Source: Macrosoma leucophasiata (lineage: Eukaryota; Arthropoda; Insecta; Lepidoptera; Hedylidae). From it: DNA of 64,000 nucleotides. The translations under genes were made by a program, and so were the position numbers. Where the stretch lies: NCBI GenBank assembly GCA_036365455.1, contig JAWQUS010000020.1:1523001-1587000 (forward strand), given 5' to 3'. Numbering within the stretch: position 1 is the first letter of the stretch; each line of letters begins with the position of its first letter. The notes beneath the pieces were generated by a model that was not told where the DNA came from, did not search any database, and saw only the letters and a list, made by a program, of their open reading frames with translations. Shown one piece after another: positions 41,830 to 51,269 of the stretch.

Positions 41830-42245
41830 TAGTTTTGTTAAACTGTATTACCTTAATAATTGTTTTATATTATTTCGCATTAAGACATGCTTGTGAAATA
41901 TATTTTATTTTTAAAGAAAAACTAAACTGCCTAACTGGCATAGTTGGTAATAGATGGCGCTACTGCTACCATAAAGCAATGCAATAGATGTAAAGGAAAG
42001 ATTTGACAAATCGGGCAGGGCTTCAGTAGCTCAATTGGAAGAGCGGCTGGACTAGATTCCCAGTAAGTCGCGAGTCTCGCCTGTATTACCTTTTCAACTG
42101 TCTGGTGGAGATTTCAATTTTACCACTTTATGTAGGTAGTTTGATATCTTGCGCGCGTTTGTCTCGTAAAACGCTTTTCGGTGTACCGCGGCTGTTGAAT
42201 GGAAATTATTTTTATTGTTTGTTGGTTCCAAGTTATAATTTTTGT
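41830..42245 (+). repeat. Repeat family W, copy 2, split by element T
   Basis: 41830-41852 (TAGTTTTGTTAAACTGTATTA) and 42083-42245 (TTTTCAACTGTCTGGTGG onwards) rejoin to match copy 1 across the duplicated 8-mer GTATTACC. Confidence 0.85.
41853..42082 (+). mobile_element. tRNA-carrying element T, copy 1
   Basis: 230 bp flanked by perfect 8-bp duplications GTATTACC (41845-41852, 42083-42090). The left end, TTGTTTTATATTATTTCGC, is the inverse of the right end of copy 2 at 45.9 kb. The interior has ATAGATGGCGCTACTG, then a tRNA-like part from 42020: GCTTCAGTAGCTCAATTGG (A-box) and a B-box region shortened to CGCGAGTCTCGCC. No protein is encoded. Confidence 0.8.
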
Positions 42246-42474
42246 TTTAAATTACCAAATTTTGTGTAATGCGTGTATGTAGAATATTGGGTCAAAGAAA
42301 CAATATAAACCCGGTACAATCTTGTATGAAGCAAAAAAGATTTTCACACGATCTTTGTAGAGTGATAGATTAATATTTCTGCCACATTTCTGCTATCAAT
42401 AGGAAAAAATTAGTGTTACTTTCGTAAAAACATATACCTACATAGTTTCATTGTTTACAAACCGATCCCCATAA

Positions 42475-42560
42475 GGTTGAATTTTATGTGAGTAGTTTGA
42501 TATTATGTGCGCGTTGTTTTTAGATTTTGGGGTGACGGGAACTCTATCGCGGGACACTGC
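42475..42560 (+). repeat. Repeat family W, fragment 3
   Basis: GAATTTTATGTGAGTAGTTT then GATATTATGTGCGCGTTG. 42246-42474 and 42561-42712 hold nothing recognised. Confidence 0.55.
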
Positions 42561-42712
42561 TGCCTGTCCCGCGTTATTATATTTACTACCGCCCTATTGA
42601 ATTGGTTTTGCCGCCATTTGGTAGACTAATTGCAGTAGTGGAAGAATTCACCACCACTAAAAGGCGATGGGGTCATCGTTCCGACGCGTTTTCACGTACT
42701 TGAAAGATTTGT

Positions 42713-43105
42713 TATGTATGTATGTATGTATTTTCACGCCAGGTCCCTAACGGGGTAGGCAGAGAGTGTAGAGCGCCAGATATCCCGATTCTGACAAACC
42801 TCTCGTGCCTCGTCTACCTTCATCATTCTCTTCATACATGCACGCCGATTCCTAAGACTTTTGACCCCACCATCAGACAGAACTCGACCTATTTGGTCAT
42901 GGTAGGTCAGTCTCGGTCTTCCTGGGCCTCTGCAACCATCCACATTCGCATTGTGTTTCTGTTTAGTCATTCGCTCATTCAACATTCTTTCTATATGCCC
43001 GAACCATCGGAGCATGCCTTTTTTCATTTTTACACCCATACTATCATTCACACAAAGTCTCTTTCTCACATCTTCATTACGAACGCGATCGGTGAGTGAT
43101 TTGGT
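42713..43105 (-). mobile_element. RTE-like LINE 3' end (family D), longest copy
   Basis: A 111-residue minus-strand frame (43069-42734) is open: KKGMLRWFGHIERM, GCRGPGRPRLTYHDQIGRVL, RNRRACMKRMMKVDEAREV and RSTLSAYPVRDLA, followed by a stop and an ATGT-repeat tail. It is the very C-terminus of an RTE-like reverse transcriptase, 5'-truncated. Sequence beyond 43069 (AACGCGATCGGTGAGTG) is also shared with 59.6 kb. Confidence 0.85.
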
Positions 43106-43177
43106 ATAATATTAAAAATGTTACAATCGGTGCAACATTTTCAACTGAAGTCGTACAAACAGTAAATAAAACTTGGG

Positions 43178-43350
43178 CGGTACAACGCAACAAGTAACGT
43201 TGGTGCAGTTTACGCTGCAGTTAGCGGCTTTTACATTCCACGTTCATGCAGGCAAATATTTTAGTTGCAACTTTGTAACTCATTACGAACGAAGTCTTTG
43301 TTGTGTTACCAAAGTTGAAGGTTGCACTTATATTGCAGTGTGTCCTTGAG
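43178..43350 (+). repeat. Repeat family V, copy 1
   Basis: CAACGCAACAAGTAACGTTG, CAGTTTACGCTGCAGTTAGC and GTTGCAACTTTGTAACTCAT. Copies at 44.05 kb and, inverted, 47.04 kb. Confidence 0.75.
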
Positions 43351-43388
43351 GATGGAGGCACGCACTTGACTGGTTTTTTTTAGAAATG

Positions 43389-43500
43389 TTTTTTTTATGT
43401 AATCAAGTGGCAACAAGCATGCAGTTCACATTGATGTTAAGTGATGACTGCAGCCTAAAGACACCCACAAAAAAGACCAAGGTCAAAATGCAGATGTATT
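43389..43500 (-). repeat. R280 fragment, 3' end
   Basis: Poly-T, then GGCAACAAGCATGCAG through CCAAGGTCAAAATGCAGATG. Confidence 0.8.
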
Positions 43501-43636
43501 ATTATATTACGCTTTTTTTCCACTCCTAAAAAGAAAATGCCATTTTGTTTTAGTAGTTTAAGGAACAGAAACAACAAAGCTTAAATCCTAGTAAGCAGTA
43601 GAGCTTTTGCGTTGAGATGTCTTATTTTCAAGACAT

Positions 43637-43920
43637 CTTTTTTATGTAATGGAAGTGGCAAACAAGCATGCAGTTCACACTGATGTTGAGTGATGACTCC
43701 AGCCTATAGACACCCACACAAAGACCAAGGTCAAATGCAGATGCGTTACCACTCCTGATGCCTAAGGTGTTATGCCTCTGTGCCGGAAATTACAGAGCCG
43801 TACATTTACCACCTGACCGAAACACGATAGTGCTGAACACTACCATCTAGCGGCAAGTATATCAGGTAGTGCAGTGGTGCCTACGCCCGCGAGCTCCGTC
43901 ACTGGAGTTCTACTAACAGT
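43637..43920 (-). repeat. R280 copy, full length
   Basis: TTTTTTATGTAATGGAAG through CGAGCTCCGTCACTGGAG. AGATGTCT/AGACATCT form a small hairpin beside its tail. Confidence 0.9.
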
Positions 43921-44047
43921 ACAAACATCTATAGGCTATTATTATACTTATTGTTAATGAGAATTTAATGTTTAATAATCTATATTACTTAAATTAATTT
44001 TAAAATGAAAACCAATTCAACGTACCGGTAAATCTTACGAACGCGCA

Positions 44048-44222
44048 ACAAAACTTCGGAAGCATAACGCAACAAGTAAGAGTTGGCGCAGTTTACGCTG
44101 CAGTTAACGGCTTTTAGATCCCACTTTTAGTTACTCACAAATCCTTAAGTTGTAACTTTGCAACTCATTAAGCGCAATTTATGTTGTGTTAGAAAAGTTG
44201 GAGGCTGCACTTGCATAGCAAT
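44048..44222 (+). repeat. Repeat family V, copy 2
   Basis: TAACGCAACAAGTAAGAG, CAGTTTACGCTGCAGTTAAC and GTAACTTTGCAACTCATT. Confidence 0.75.
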
Positions 44223-44236
44223 AAAAATATTCAATA

Positions 44237-44549
44237 CTAGCTGTGCCCGCGACTTCGACCGCGTGAGAATTTTTGATTGTTCTGTCCCGGACAAAGTCGT
44301 GGGCGCAGCTGGTATAAAAGTAACCTAAATTACTCCTTATTATATCAGCTATCTGCCAGTGAAAGTCCCGTCGAAATTGGTCCAGCCGTACCCGAGATTA
44401 GCCGGTACAAACAGACAGACAGACAAAAATTGAAAAAATGTTGTTTTGGCATATTATTATGTACCGTGTATACATACATATGCGTTTAGTAAAAAGCGGT
44501 TATTTTTATATTACAAACAGACATTCCAATTTTATTTATTTATATAGGA
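44237..44549 (+). repeat. Lepidopteran repeat S, copy 2
   Basis: CTAGCTGTGCCCGCGACTTC through GCCAGTGAAAGTCCCGTCG, a CAGACAGACAGACAAAAATT run and TTATTTTTATATTACAAACA, ending near ATTTATTTATATAGG. Confidence 0.8.
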
Positions 44550-44617
44550 TACAGGTATTAAATGGTTCGTTTCGATTCGAATTCGATGGAAAATGGTAAT
44601 GCTACTAATGCTACTTT

Positions 44618-44768
44618 TTGGGTAATGAAGGCGGCAAACAAGCGTGCAGTTCACATATACGAGTATCTCAAGAGATGATTGCAGCCTATAGACACCTACA
44701 TAAAAAACCAGATACAGATAGAGATAACGCGGTGGTGCCTACGCCCGCGAGCTCCATCAGTAAGGTAC
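44618..44768 (-). repeat. R280 copy, diverged and deleted
   Basis: GGGTAATGAAGGCGGCAAAC through ACGCGGTGGTGCCTACGCC and GAGCTCCATCAG. Confidence 0.7.
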
Positions 44769-45022
44769 CTATGTTTGTAAAGTGTTCACACAAAAACCAC
44801 GGGACCGATTAAAACAAAACACCATTAGAAAATCAGTCTGCCCGTGACCACTGTAGCTGGAAAGCGACCGAAACGTCGGGTATAAGAAGAAGTTTTGGAG
44901 TGTTGTATACGCGAGAAGATCCGCAAATTTAATTTCTACAAACCATTTGAAAGCTGCATCTTCGTGACATAGGCTTATATAACATTCATTGCACCGGTGC
45001 GAAGTCGGGGCTAGCCGCTAGT
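44762..45022 (+). repeat. Dispersed repeat Z split by a MITE P fragment
   Basis: TATGTTTGTAAAGTGTTCAC and, after the insertion, TTTGAAAGCTGCATCTTCG and GCGAAGTCGGGGCTAGC. 44818-44936 is MITE P text (CAGTCTGCCCGTGACCAC, CGACCGAAACGTCGGG, ATACGCGAGAAGATCCG). Confidence 0.65.
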
Positions 45023-45044
45023 GTTATACATCTTGAAAAATATT

Positions 45045-45380
45045 CAATCATCATCATCATTTCAGTCAAAAGACGTCAACTGCTGGACGAAGGCCTCCCC
45101 CAAAGATTGCCACGACGAACGGTCCCGGGCCGCCCTCATCTAGCGATTGCCCGCGACCTTCACCAGGTCGTCGGTCCATCTTGTGGGGGGCCTGCCTACG
45201 CTTCGTCTTCGGGTACGCGGTCGCCACTTTTGAGCTCTTTGCCCCAGCGGCCGTCAGTTCTGCGAACTATGTGCCCTGCCCACCGCCACTTGAGATTCGC
45301 TATTCGGTGGGCTATGCCGGTTACTTTGGTTCTCATGCGGATCTCCTCGTTTCTGATTCGATTTCACAGAGAAATATTAT
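45045..45380 (-). pseudogene. LINE E reverse transcriptase C-terminus
   Basis: On the minus strand, split over frames: ANLKWRWAGHIVRRTDGRWG, KELKSGDRV, TRWTDDLVKVAGNR (then an in-frame stop) and RSSWQSLGEAFVQQLTSF, followed by a stop and a GAT-repeat tail. This is the end of a LINE reverse transcriptase with at least one frameshift and one stop; the rest of the element is absent. Confidence 0.8.
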
Positions 45381-45737
45381 CATATTCAATCAATTTTTTC
45401 CTTAATTGTAAGTATTTTGATCAATCTCAAATATTTTATTTCAAATTGGTCTACAAGGACACTTTTGCATTGTCAGTTTACAAGCTACCTATAGCGAATG
45501 ACTTATTATAATAATTATTTTTTCAATAGGTATTAATAATAATCAAATTAAAATATTCAAATTAAATAAAATTAAAATTTAACCGATTTATACATCAAAT
45601 CTTTCAATTCTTTCATAGAAGAAAAAGAAAAATCAATTCGTCATAAACATAGTCATTCACTTAGCAGAGTTCCAAGTGCTGGCACTACTGAGAAGAACTC
45701 CGCTGAAGCGGCGTTGCGTCGTCGATTCCGCTACCCA
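45381..45737. other. No recognised gene
   Basis: AT-rich, then GAAGAACTCCGCTGAAGCGG near 45690. No supported feature. Confidence 0.35.
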
Positions 45738-45750
45738 ACAAACTCAGAGT

Positions 45751-45907
45751 CACAGCAGTCGGGCAGGACTTCAGTAGCTCAATTGGAAGAGCGGCTGGAC
45801 TAGATTCCCAGTAGGCCGCGAGTTCGAGTCTCGCCTGAAGTCAAATTTTTCTTTCCATTTTTCTTTAATATATTTCACAAGCATGTGTTAATGCAAAATA
45901 ATATAAA
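45751..45907 (+). mobile_element. tRNA-carrying element T, copy 2
   Basis: 157 bp between 13-bp direct repeats ACAAACTCAGAGT (45738-45750, 45908-45920). The tRNA-like part is followed by CAAATTTTTCTTTCC and by AATATATTTCACAAGCATG, the inverse of the left end of copy 1. Confidence 0.8.
45768..45841 (+). tRNA. tRNA-like sequence inside element T (probably pseudo-tRNA)
   Basis: 74 nt. The acceptor stem ACTTCAG/CTGAAGT is perfect, the D stem is GCTC/GAGC, and the T stem GCGAG/CTCGC has loop TTCGAGT. The anticodon arm is poor (CTGGA/CCCAG with one mismatch and an extra base before it; loop CTAGATT, nominally AGA). It lacks the long variable arm expected of tRNA-Ser. Both internal pol III boxes are present. 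Two related copies (42.0 and 57.9 kb) are in the same repeat context, so this is not a stand-alone gene. Confidence 0.5.
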
Positions 45908-45963
45908 ACAAACTCAGAGTGTTGCTCTTTTAGTCAAAATCCTTAGATTTACGTTATTATAAA

Positions 45964-46545
45964 CTAGCGGCTTGCCCCGGCTTCCCGCGGTTGTAATGTT
46001 ACGAGTACCTACCCTCTCGTATTCGTCTTAGCGTTAAGTTAAATAGCCTAAAGCATTCTTCGATAAATTGGCTATCTAACACTGAAATAATTTCTCAATT
46101 CGGAAATTTCGCCATAAGTTCAAAACCAAACGCCCAATTTTACACATTTAAAGACCAAATATTGTCTACATAAACTGAACTTAATGATAAATAGCATGAG
46201 TAAAATAAACACGATTAAATATAGTCCAAAAAAAGTACTTTTTTGTAGATATTTATAAGATCTACAATTAATTAGAACATTTTATGGTTCTATCTTTTAT
46301 AGTTTAGGCAGCGTACCTTATCTAATTGATTTTTTACACCTTGTGTCCGAAAAACCCAAATATCTTACGGATCCGTATTTTTTTCCAAAATAAAATATAG
46401 CCTATGTTACTCGGGGATATTGTAAAAATATTTTTAAAAATCGGCCCAGTAGTTTTTGAGTCTATTCAATACAACCAAACAAACAAAGTTTTCCTGTTCA
46501 TAATATTATAATATTATATTATATATTATATAAAACATAATGTAG
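45964..46545 (+). repeat. Lepidopteran repeat S, long variant
   Basis: ACTAGCGGCTTGCCCCGGC at one end; AGCCTATGTTACTCGGGG and CCCAGTAGTTTTTGAGTC then ACCAAACAAACAAAG at the other. The 3' phrases are common in lepidopteran repeats, from memory. Confidence 0.65.
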
Positions 46546-47039
46546 ATAATGATGATTCTTATTACTTTCTTGGTAAACGAAAACAAAAACCGTGCAAATA
46601 TCAGAGGTAACCAATGTGAAACATGATTCAGCTTAGCAAAGTTAATGACAAAAATAAAAATGAAGTTTCTTTATGTTGATGTAATAATGAGATGAGTCCA
46701 CAAGATTATTTCTTAGGTGTAATTGGATGGCGAGTTCATTTGTCCCTTTCTTCTTGTCATTCTTACTTTATCATTCGTCACCTTATTGCCGCGACCATGC
46801 AGGTAAGAGAAAAGGATTACTGCTTGAATGTGTAATTTAATTTGCAAAGTGATTTTTTTGGAGCAAACGGATTCTAACGCGGGCTCCGTCTCACAAAATA
46901 TGGAAATATAATAAATTAAGTGAACTTACATATATACGAGTATGTTTGACATATTATTATAAGATCTATTGTCTCCGTGAAGTAAACTTATGGGACTTCC
47001 TATTTCACATTAAAAGGACTAATAAATATTTTTAATGCA
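46546..47039. other. No recognised gene; isolated ATG-CAG|GTAAG at 46797
   Basis: GCGACCATGCAGGTAAGAG combines a fair start context with a consensus splice donor two codons later. There is no other support for a gene. Confidence 0.25.
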
Positions 47040-47215
47040 ATATAATTTCAACCTTCAACCTTTTTGTGCTACAAAGCACAACAAATTTTCGTTCGCAATG
47101 AGTTACAATGTTGCAACTAAAATATTTGCGTGCAACTAAAAGTGGAATGTAAAATCCGCTAACTGCAGCGTAAACTGCGCCAATATTACTTGTTGCGTTG
47201 TATCGCCCAAGTATT
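47040..47215 (-). repeat. Repeat family V, copy 3
   Basis: TTCAACCTTCAACC through GTTGCAACTAAAATATTTGC and GCTAACTGCAGCGTAAACTG to TTGTTGCGTTGTATC. Confidence 0.75.
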
Positions 47216-47820
47216 TTGGTAAGTTACCCATTGTTAATGTTTTAGTATTTCTTAAATTGTACTTTTTTTGGCGCGATTAAAAAAAATATGGTAGTGAATT
47301 TTTACGATGGGCGACAGATAAAAGCAACAGTCTGAAGTTAGTTGCTTCACTTTTTTGTCGTTTTGTTTTAGTTTTGGTATATTGAATTGTTACCCTAAAG
47401 AAGTATAACTTATGTGTGTACATAAGTACAGACACAGTATTTTTACTGGTGGTAGTGTTAAAAGTATAGGAGCTTAACGAATACAATACAAACTTAACTC
47501 TCCCCCGACCTATTTTACCCCTTAAAGGGGATTTTATACCACTTACCGCACAGGTAATTTTTAATGTAATCAATAACATAAGCACCTATTTTCATACTTC
47601 TTAATCCGAAAATGAGAAAAGTTCCGTATAAACTTGACCTCCCAAATTTTACCTCAGTACGGGTTAAATTTCAAAAAATCTTCTCTCATTGCTTACTTAC
47701 ATCATGAAAGGAGCTCCTGTTATAACTAACTAACATAGTTCTAAGTACAACTTTACTAACAAAATAAGTCTGTGTTACTTAATAAATTAAATTTACAAAA
47801 AAAACTATTTTTTTTAGTTT
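47216..47820. other. No recognised gene
   Basis: A 102-codon minus-strand frame (47585-47277) has no motif. No supported feature. Confidence 0.35.
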
Positions 47821-47934
47821 TTACTACGCATCTCCATTTTGACCTTGGCCTTTGTGTTTGTCTGTAGGCTGCAGTCATCACTTAACCTCAATATGAAGTG
47901 AATGCTTGTTTACCACTTACATTACATAAAAAAA
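47821..47934 (+). repeat. R280 copy, 3' end
   Basis: TTACTACGCATCTCCATTTT through CTTACATTACATAAAAAAA. Confidence 0.85.
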
Positions 47935-48243
47935 GATCGACAAATTTAGAAAGTTATTCAAACTTGTATGGGATGGTTCTCCTTTACCTCCACCCTCCAT
48001 AGCCATGACCTATTTCATATGTGTCAACCTTTAGCGTAATTCCCGCAACATACATATTTTTGGGAATTTCGTCGTGTGTCGTTCGTATCCTGGCTTTTTT
48101 TATAAAACAATAAAATCTTAGTATTTATAAAAAATCTGAACACGTGTTAACGTGTTTTAAATAGCAATTGGCATTTTATAGTTATGTATTTTTGCGTTTA
48201 CGTTCAGGAAGATAAAAATTCAACTTTTTATTTATATAATAAT
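47935..48243. other. No recognised gene
   Basis: AT-rich, without a supported feature. Confidence 0.35.
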
Positions 48244-48339
48244 AATCATTTATGGACAAAAACATTTTAACAATGATCAATATTGAATCCATAGATTCCC
48301 GAACTAGTCTACGCTGTATTTCTAGAATCAGTATTTATA
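48244..48339 (-). mobile_element. LINE B 3' end, short copy
   Basis: ATTTATGGACAAAAACATTT and TTGAATCCATAGATTCCCG, CTGTATTTCTAGAATCAGT match the 3' region at 15858-15950 in the same orientation. 5'-truncated. Confidence 0.75.
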
Positions 48340-48629
48340 CCTGGTTGACCGAGCTTCGCTCCGTAACGATTAGTATGAATTGCATATACGACTAACGTTT
48401 GTAAACTAATGGTTCTTCTATTCATCAATAGATGGCGTTAGTCGTCGGTTATGAAGAAAATTTGTTATTAACTTGGAACCGAGCTTTTCTTGGACCTGGA
48501 ACCTAAATAAATCGATTTCTTGACCCGATAAACCCCTAATCTGTAAGTTTCAAGAAAATCGTTGGAGCCGTTTCCGAGATCTTGATTCTATACATATATA
48601 CAAGAATTGCTCGTTTAAAGGTATTAGAT
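48340..48629 (+). repeat. Repeat family Q, copy 2
   Basis: ACCTGGTTGACCGAGCTTCG through AATTGCTCGTTTAAAGGTAT; a short internal deletion relative to copy 1. Confidence 0.85.
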
Positions 48630-48832
48630 TGTTTTAGTATCTATTTGTTGTTCAGTAGGTAATCCGCATTTTGTTTTTCTTCTGTTCTATCTTTTCAGTT
48701 ATTCATAACGTTACATTGTCCCTTATTTAATGGTTTAGGCTTACTGCCGCGGTGCCAGCAGTTGGTTTTTATTTGCCAACTTGATTTATTATTATTGTCG
48801 TTATCTTCACTTTATTCTACCTATATAAATTA

Positions 48833-48974
48833 CTAGATTTTACCCGCGACTTCGTCCGCGTGAAATTTCAGGGCAGCATGTAAATAGGAGTTTACTAGTA
48901 GTAATCCAGTGACGGAGCTCGCAGGCGTAGGCACCACTGCATTACCTAATATACCTACTTGCCGCTAAGTAGTA
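48833..48974 (+). repeat. Repeat S start (48833-48872) and R280 5' end (48891-48974)
   Basis: TTTACCCGCGACTTCGTCCG begins repeat S but stops after 40 bp. Then AGTGACGGAGCTCGCAGGCG and CTTGCCGCTAAGTAG, an R280 start with half its hairpin. Confidence 0.7.
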
Positions 48975-49089
48975 TAATAAAAACAAAAAATGTCTAACTC
49001 ATATAATTAGAAAGTATATATCTTTAAAAAATGCGACAATTTTTTTTCAGGGCTTGCAAAAGAATGAAAGTAAATTAATCATACTATTC

Positions 49090-49575
49090 ATACAATGGAC
49101 AAATCGATCGCTTCTCAGCTTCCATGGCTTCGAGCAGACTAAGGTAAATTTGTAATATTTATATTTTTCACAATAACACATGCGACTGAACTTTAGGAAA
49201 TAAAGAAAAAATGGAAAAAAAATAACTTCGAGCAGGCATCGAACCTGCGAAGTCCCGAAGGGGACTTCGGTTGCTTAGTGGTAAAGCGGCTTTTTTTTCA
49301 ACCCTTTCGGATCCTAGTGCGTTCCCGAAGAGGCATATTTTTTGGTTATACACAACAAAATTCTCGCGAGTGTATGCGGGCAACTTTATTGTTTTTTTTT
49401 TTTGATCTTGTTGCGCGTATGTGGTAAAGCGGCTGGACTGATTATCCTAAGGTCGCAGGTTCGATTCCTGCCCGAAGTCAAATTTTCTTTCCCATTTTTC
49501 CTTTATTTTCTAAGGAAAATTTGTCTGACAGCAGTTTGAAAAATTATGTGCCACCTCCATCGATTTCATAAACGC
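49090..49575 (-). mobile_element. MITE P copy split by element T copy 4
   Basis: 49090-49153 (CTTCTCAGCTTCCATGGC, CAGACTAAGGTAAATTTG) and 49525-49575 (CTGACAGCAGTTTGAAAAAT) are consecutive P text, in the 26.4 kb orientation, rejoined across AAATTTGT. Confidence 0.8.
49154..49516. mobile_element. tRNA-carrying element T, copy 4, with inverted tRNA-like arms
   Basis: Perfect 8-bp duplications AAATTTGT (49146-49153, 49517-49524). The left arm has GAAAAAATGGAAAAAAAAT then CGAGCAGGCATCGAACCTGC; the right arm has GCAGGTTCGATTCCTGCCCG then AAATTTTCTTTCCC. These are ~60-bp inverted arms, each including the T-arm of a tRNA. The centre has AAGTCCCGAAGGGGACTT. Confidence 0.8.
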
Positions 49576-50167
49576 TTCGTGCGGCTGAGATTTAATTTTA
49601 CAAAGTACAGGATCCCATAATGTTAATAATCGCCATCCATCTTCTTTATTAAGATTGTTTTTTTTTTATTTCGTTAGCTTTGCGTATGTACCTTTCGTCA
49701 AATAGGTCCGTGTTCTCTAGCGAGTATCTGAACTTTATCAAACCGAATGAGAGCCTTTGTACACGCTAAGAAATTTCACCGTGTCTACTGCAGATAAGAA
49801 AAATTCCTTAAGTTCACGACAAGAATTTTGTCTGATCTAGACACGAAAACTTTTCGTGTCTACTACATACAAGAGGAATAGAAAGGTGTACACGCTATGA
49901 TTATTTTCAGGCAGTCGTGCGTAGGGTGTGAGAGACAACTCGGTGTCAGTCAGAAAATATTATTTATTTGTTTTCATTTGCTACAGTACGTCCACGCAAA
50001 TAAACGTACAAAAACTACCTGATGGCTGACCACCTAACCTTGCCCTACTCCGCCCTTACCTCACCACAGCAACGTTCTCGCGTGTCATTCGCAGACAAGA
50101 TTTTTTCTTGATCAGCGCCGAAATAGTGTATACAGTTCGTTTGTAGAAACAAACGACACGAATTCTT
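49576..50167. other. No recognised gene
   Basis: Includes two similar phrases, CTGCAGATAAGAAAAATTCC and CACGACAAGAATTTTGTCTG, but no supported feature. Confidence 0.3.
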
Positions 50168-50340
50168 ACAAAGGTCCGGTGTCTTTTCTTGTCGTGTACA
50201 AGAGACCTCATAGTGTTTAGGCTTGGGCGCAATGTGTTCACATACTGCAGGTCTTTGTTCTTCAAACTGCTGTCAGACAAAGGTCACCTTAGTTTCCCCG
50301 AGACCACCGAAGCTGAAAAGCTGATCAGTCGAACAATAAA
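50168..50340 (+). repeat. P-related repeat, uninterrupted copy
   Basis: CCGGTGTCTTTTCTTGTCG through TTCTTCAAACTGCTGTCAG and CCCCGAGACCACCGAAGCTG. The inverse copy at 51.8-52.3 kb carries MITE M; this copy shows the empty site TTCAAACT. Confidence 0.8.
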
Positions 50341-50415
50341 GTTCACTCCAACAGAAAGACGTCCACTGCTGGACAAAGCCTTCCCCAAAGACGCTTACAA
50401 CAGGATCGTGCGTCG
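50341..50415 (-). mobile_element. LINE E tail fragment
   Basis: GTCCACTGCTGGACAAAGCC then TTCCCCAAAGACGC, as at 45.07 kb. Confidence 0.55.
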
Positions 50416-50609
50416 TTAGGGGAAGATATGCCTTAATACGCTTTTGCCCAACCCGCGTTGATATTTTACTGAAAAGATTTGTCCGCCATTGTTCGGTCCT
50501 TCCTAGCCCATTACTCTTATCCTTAATTGATTCACCGTAAAAAATGCTATTTACTTTTTACATAGTTTATTAGAATTCTGCCACTGCCACAATATAATTA
50601 TAATAGTCT

Positions 50610-50852
50610 TGTAGCGTCCACTACATTAAGGCGCCAACTAGTGGAATACAATGAAACCTTACAGTACTTGTCTAGTACGATAGACGGCGTGCAGTCAAAT
50701 TACATCGCACATACGAAGATTTCTCAAGAGTTGGCTTATATACAACTTCCCAACGTCAACCGTTGGGCCGCGGCCCGCCAGGCGCTACCACCTCGCCTGG
50801 TCGGAGGATCCTCCCTTTTCGCCGGAGGAACATTTCCACCCGTTCCTCCACA
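50610..50852 (+). repeat. Left LTR of the miniature element
   Basis: TGTAGCGTCCACTACATTAA to CCCGTTCCTCCACA. Confidence 0.92.
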
Positions 50853-51269
50853 GTGGTGACCCCGACGTGATTGGAAGCAACCTTCTCACCAGCCACTCTG
50901 CAGCACCTTCGATGACGTCATCCCTCACATCATCAGCACCTGATCGAGCGGTAACCAAGTCACGCCAGCCAGCACCCTCGGCTTCATCAGGGATACTCCA
51001 TACGCCTGCAGCGACCGCGCATGCCTGGACTACCCTGCAGCCACATCAGCGTCAGTACTGCGTGGACGGACGCAGTAGCTACTACGCAGCGACTACCTCG
51101 ACTCAAAGGGGACTTTCGCATCACCGCAGCAGCGACTACCTCGACTGAGGACCTTCGCACCCGACTCACTGGGACTTGCGGCATGGGACTATATGGCATT
51201 GGCACAGCTCCGCGAGAAGCTCTGACAGCTGTCTCGATCATATCAACCTCCGGTCTTGGAGGGGAGTGA

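Noticed and set aside
45181..45511. Plus-strand frames of 74 and 134 codons
   Set aside because: They are antisense shadows of the LINE E reverse transcriptase C-terminus on the minus strand.
45768..45841. A functional cellular tRNA gene
   Set aside because: The anticodon arm is poor, the nominal anticodon conflicts with the missing long variable arm, and the sequence recurs inside a mobile family.
41860..45911. A 4-kb transposon bounded by the inverted TTGTTTTATATTATT ends
   Set aside because: Each end belongs to a separate small element with its own target duplications, so the pair does not delimit one element.
47277..47585. 102-codon minus-strand open frame
   Set aside because: No recognised motif or repeat support; consistent with chance.
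50641..51269. Plus-strand frames of 70-95 codons in the LTR miniature
   Set aside because: Identical LTR text yields the same frames twice; none resembles gag or pol.
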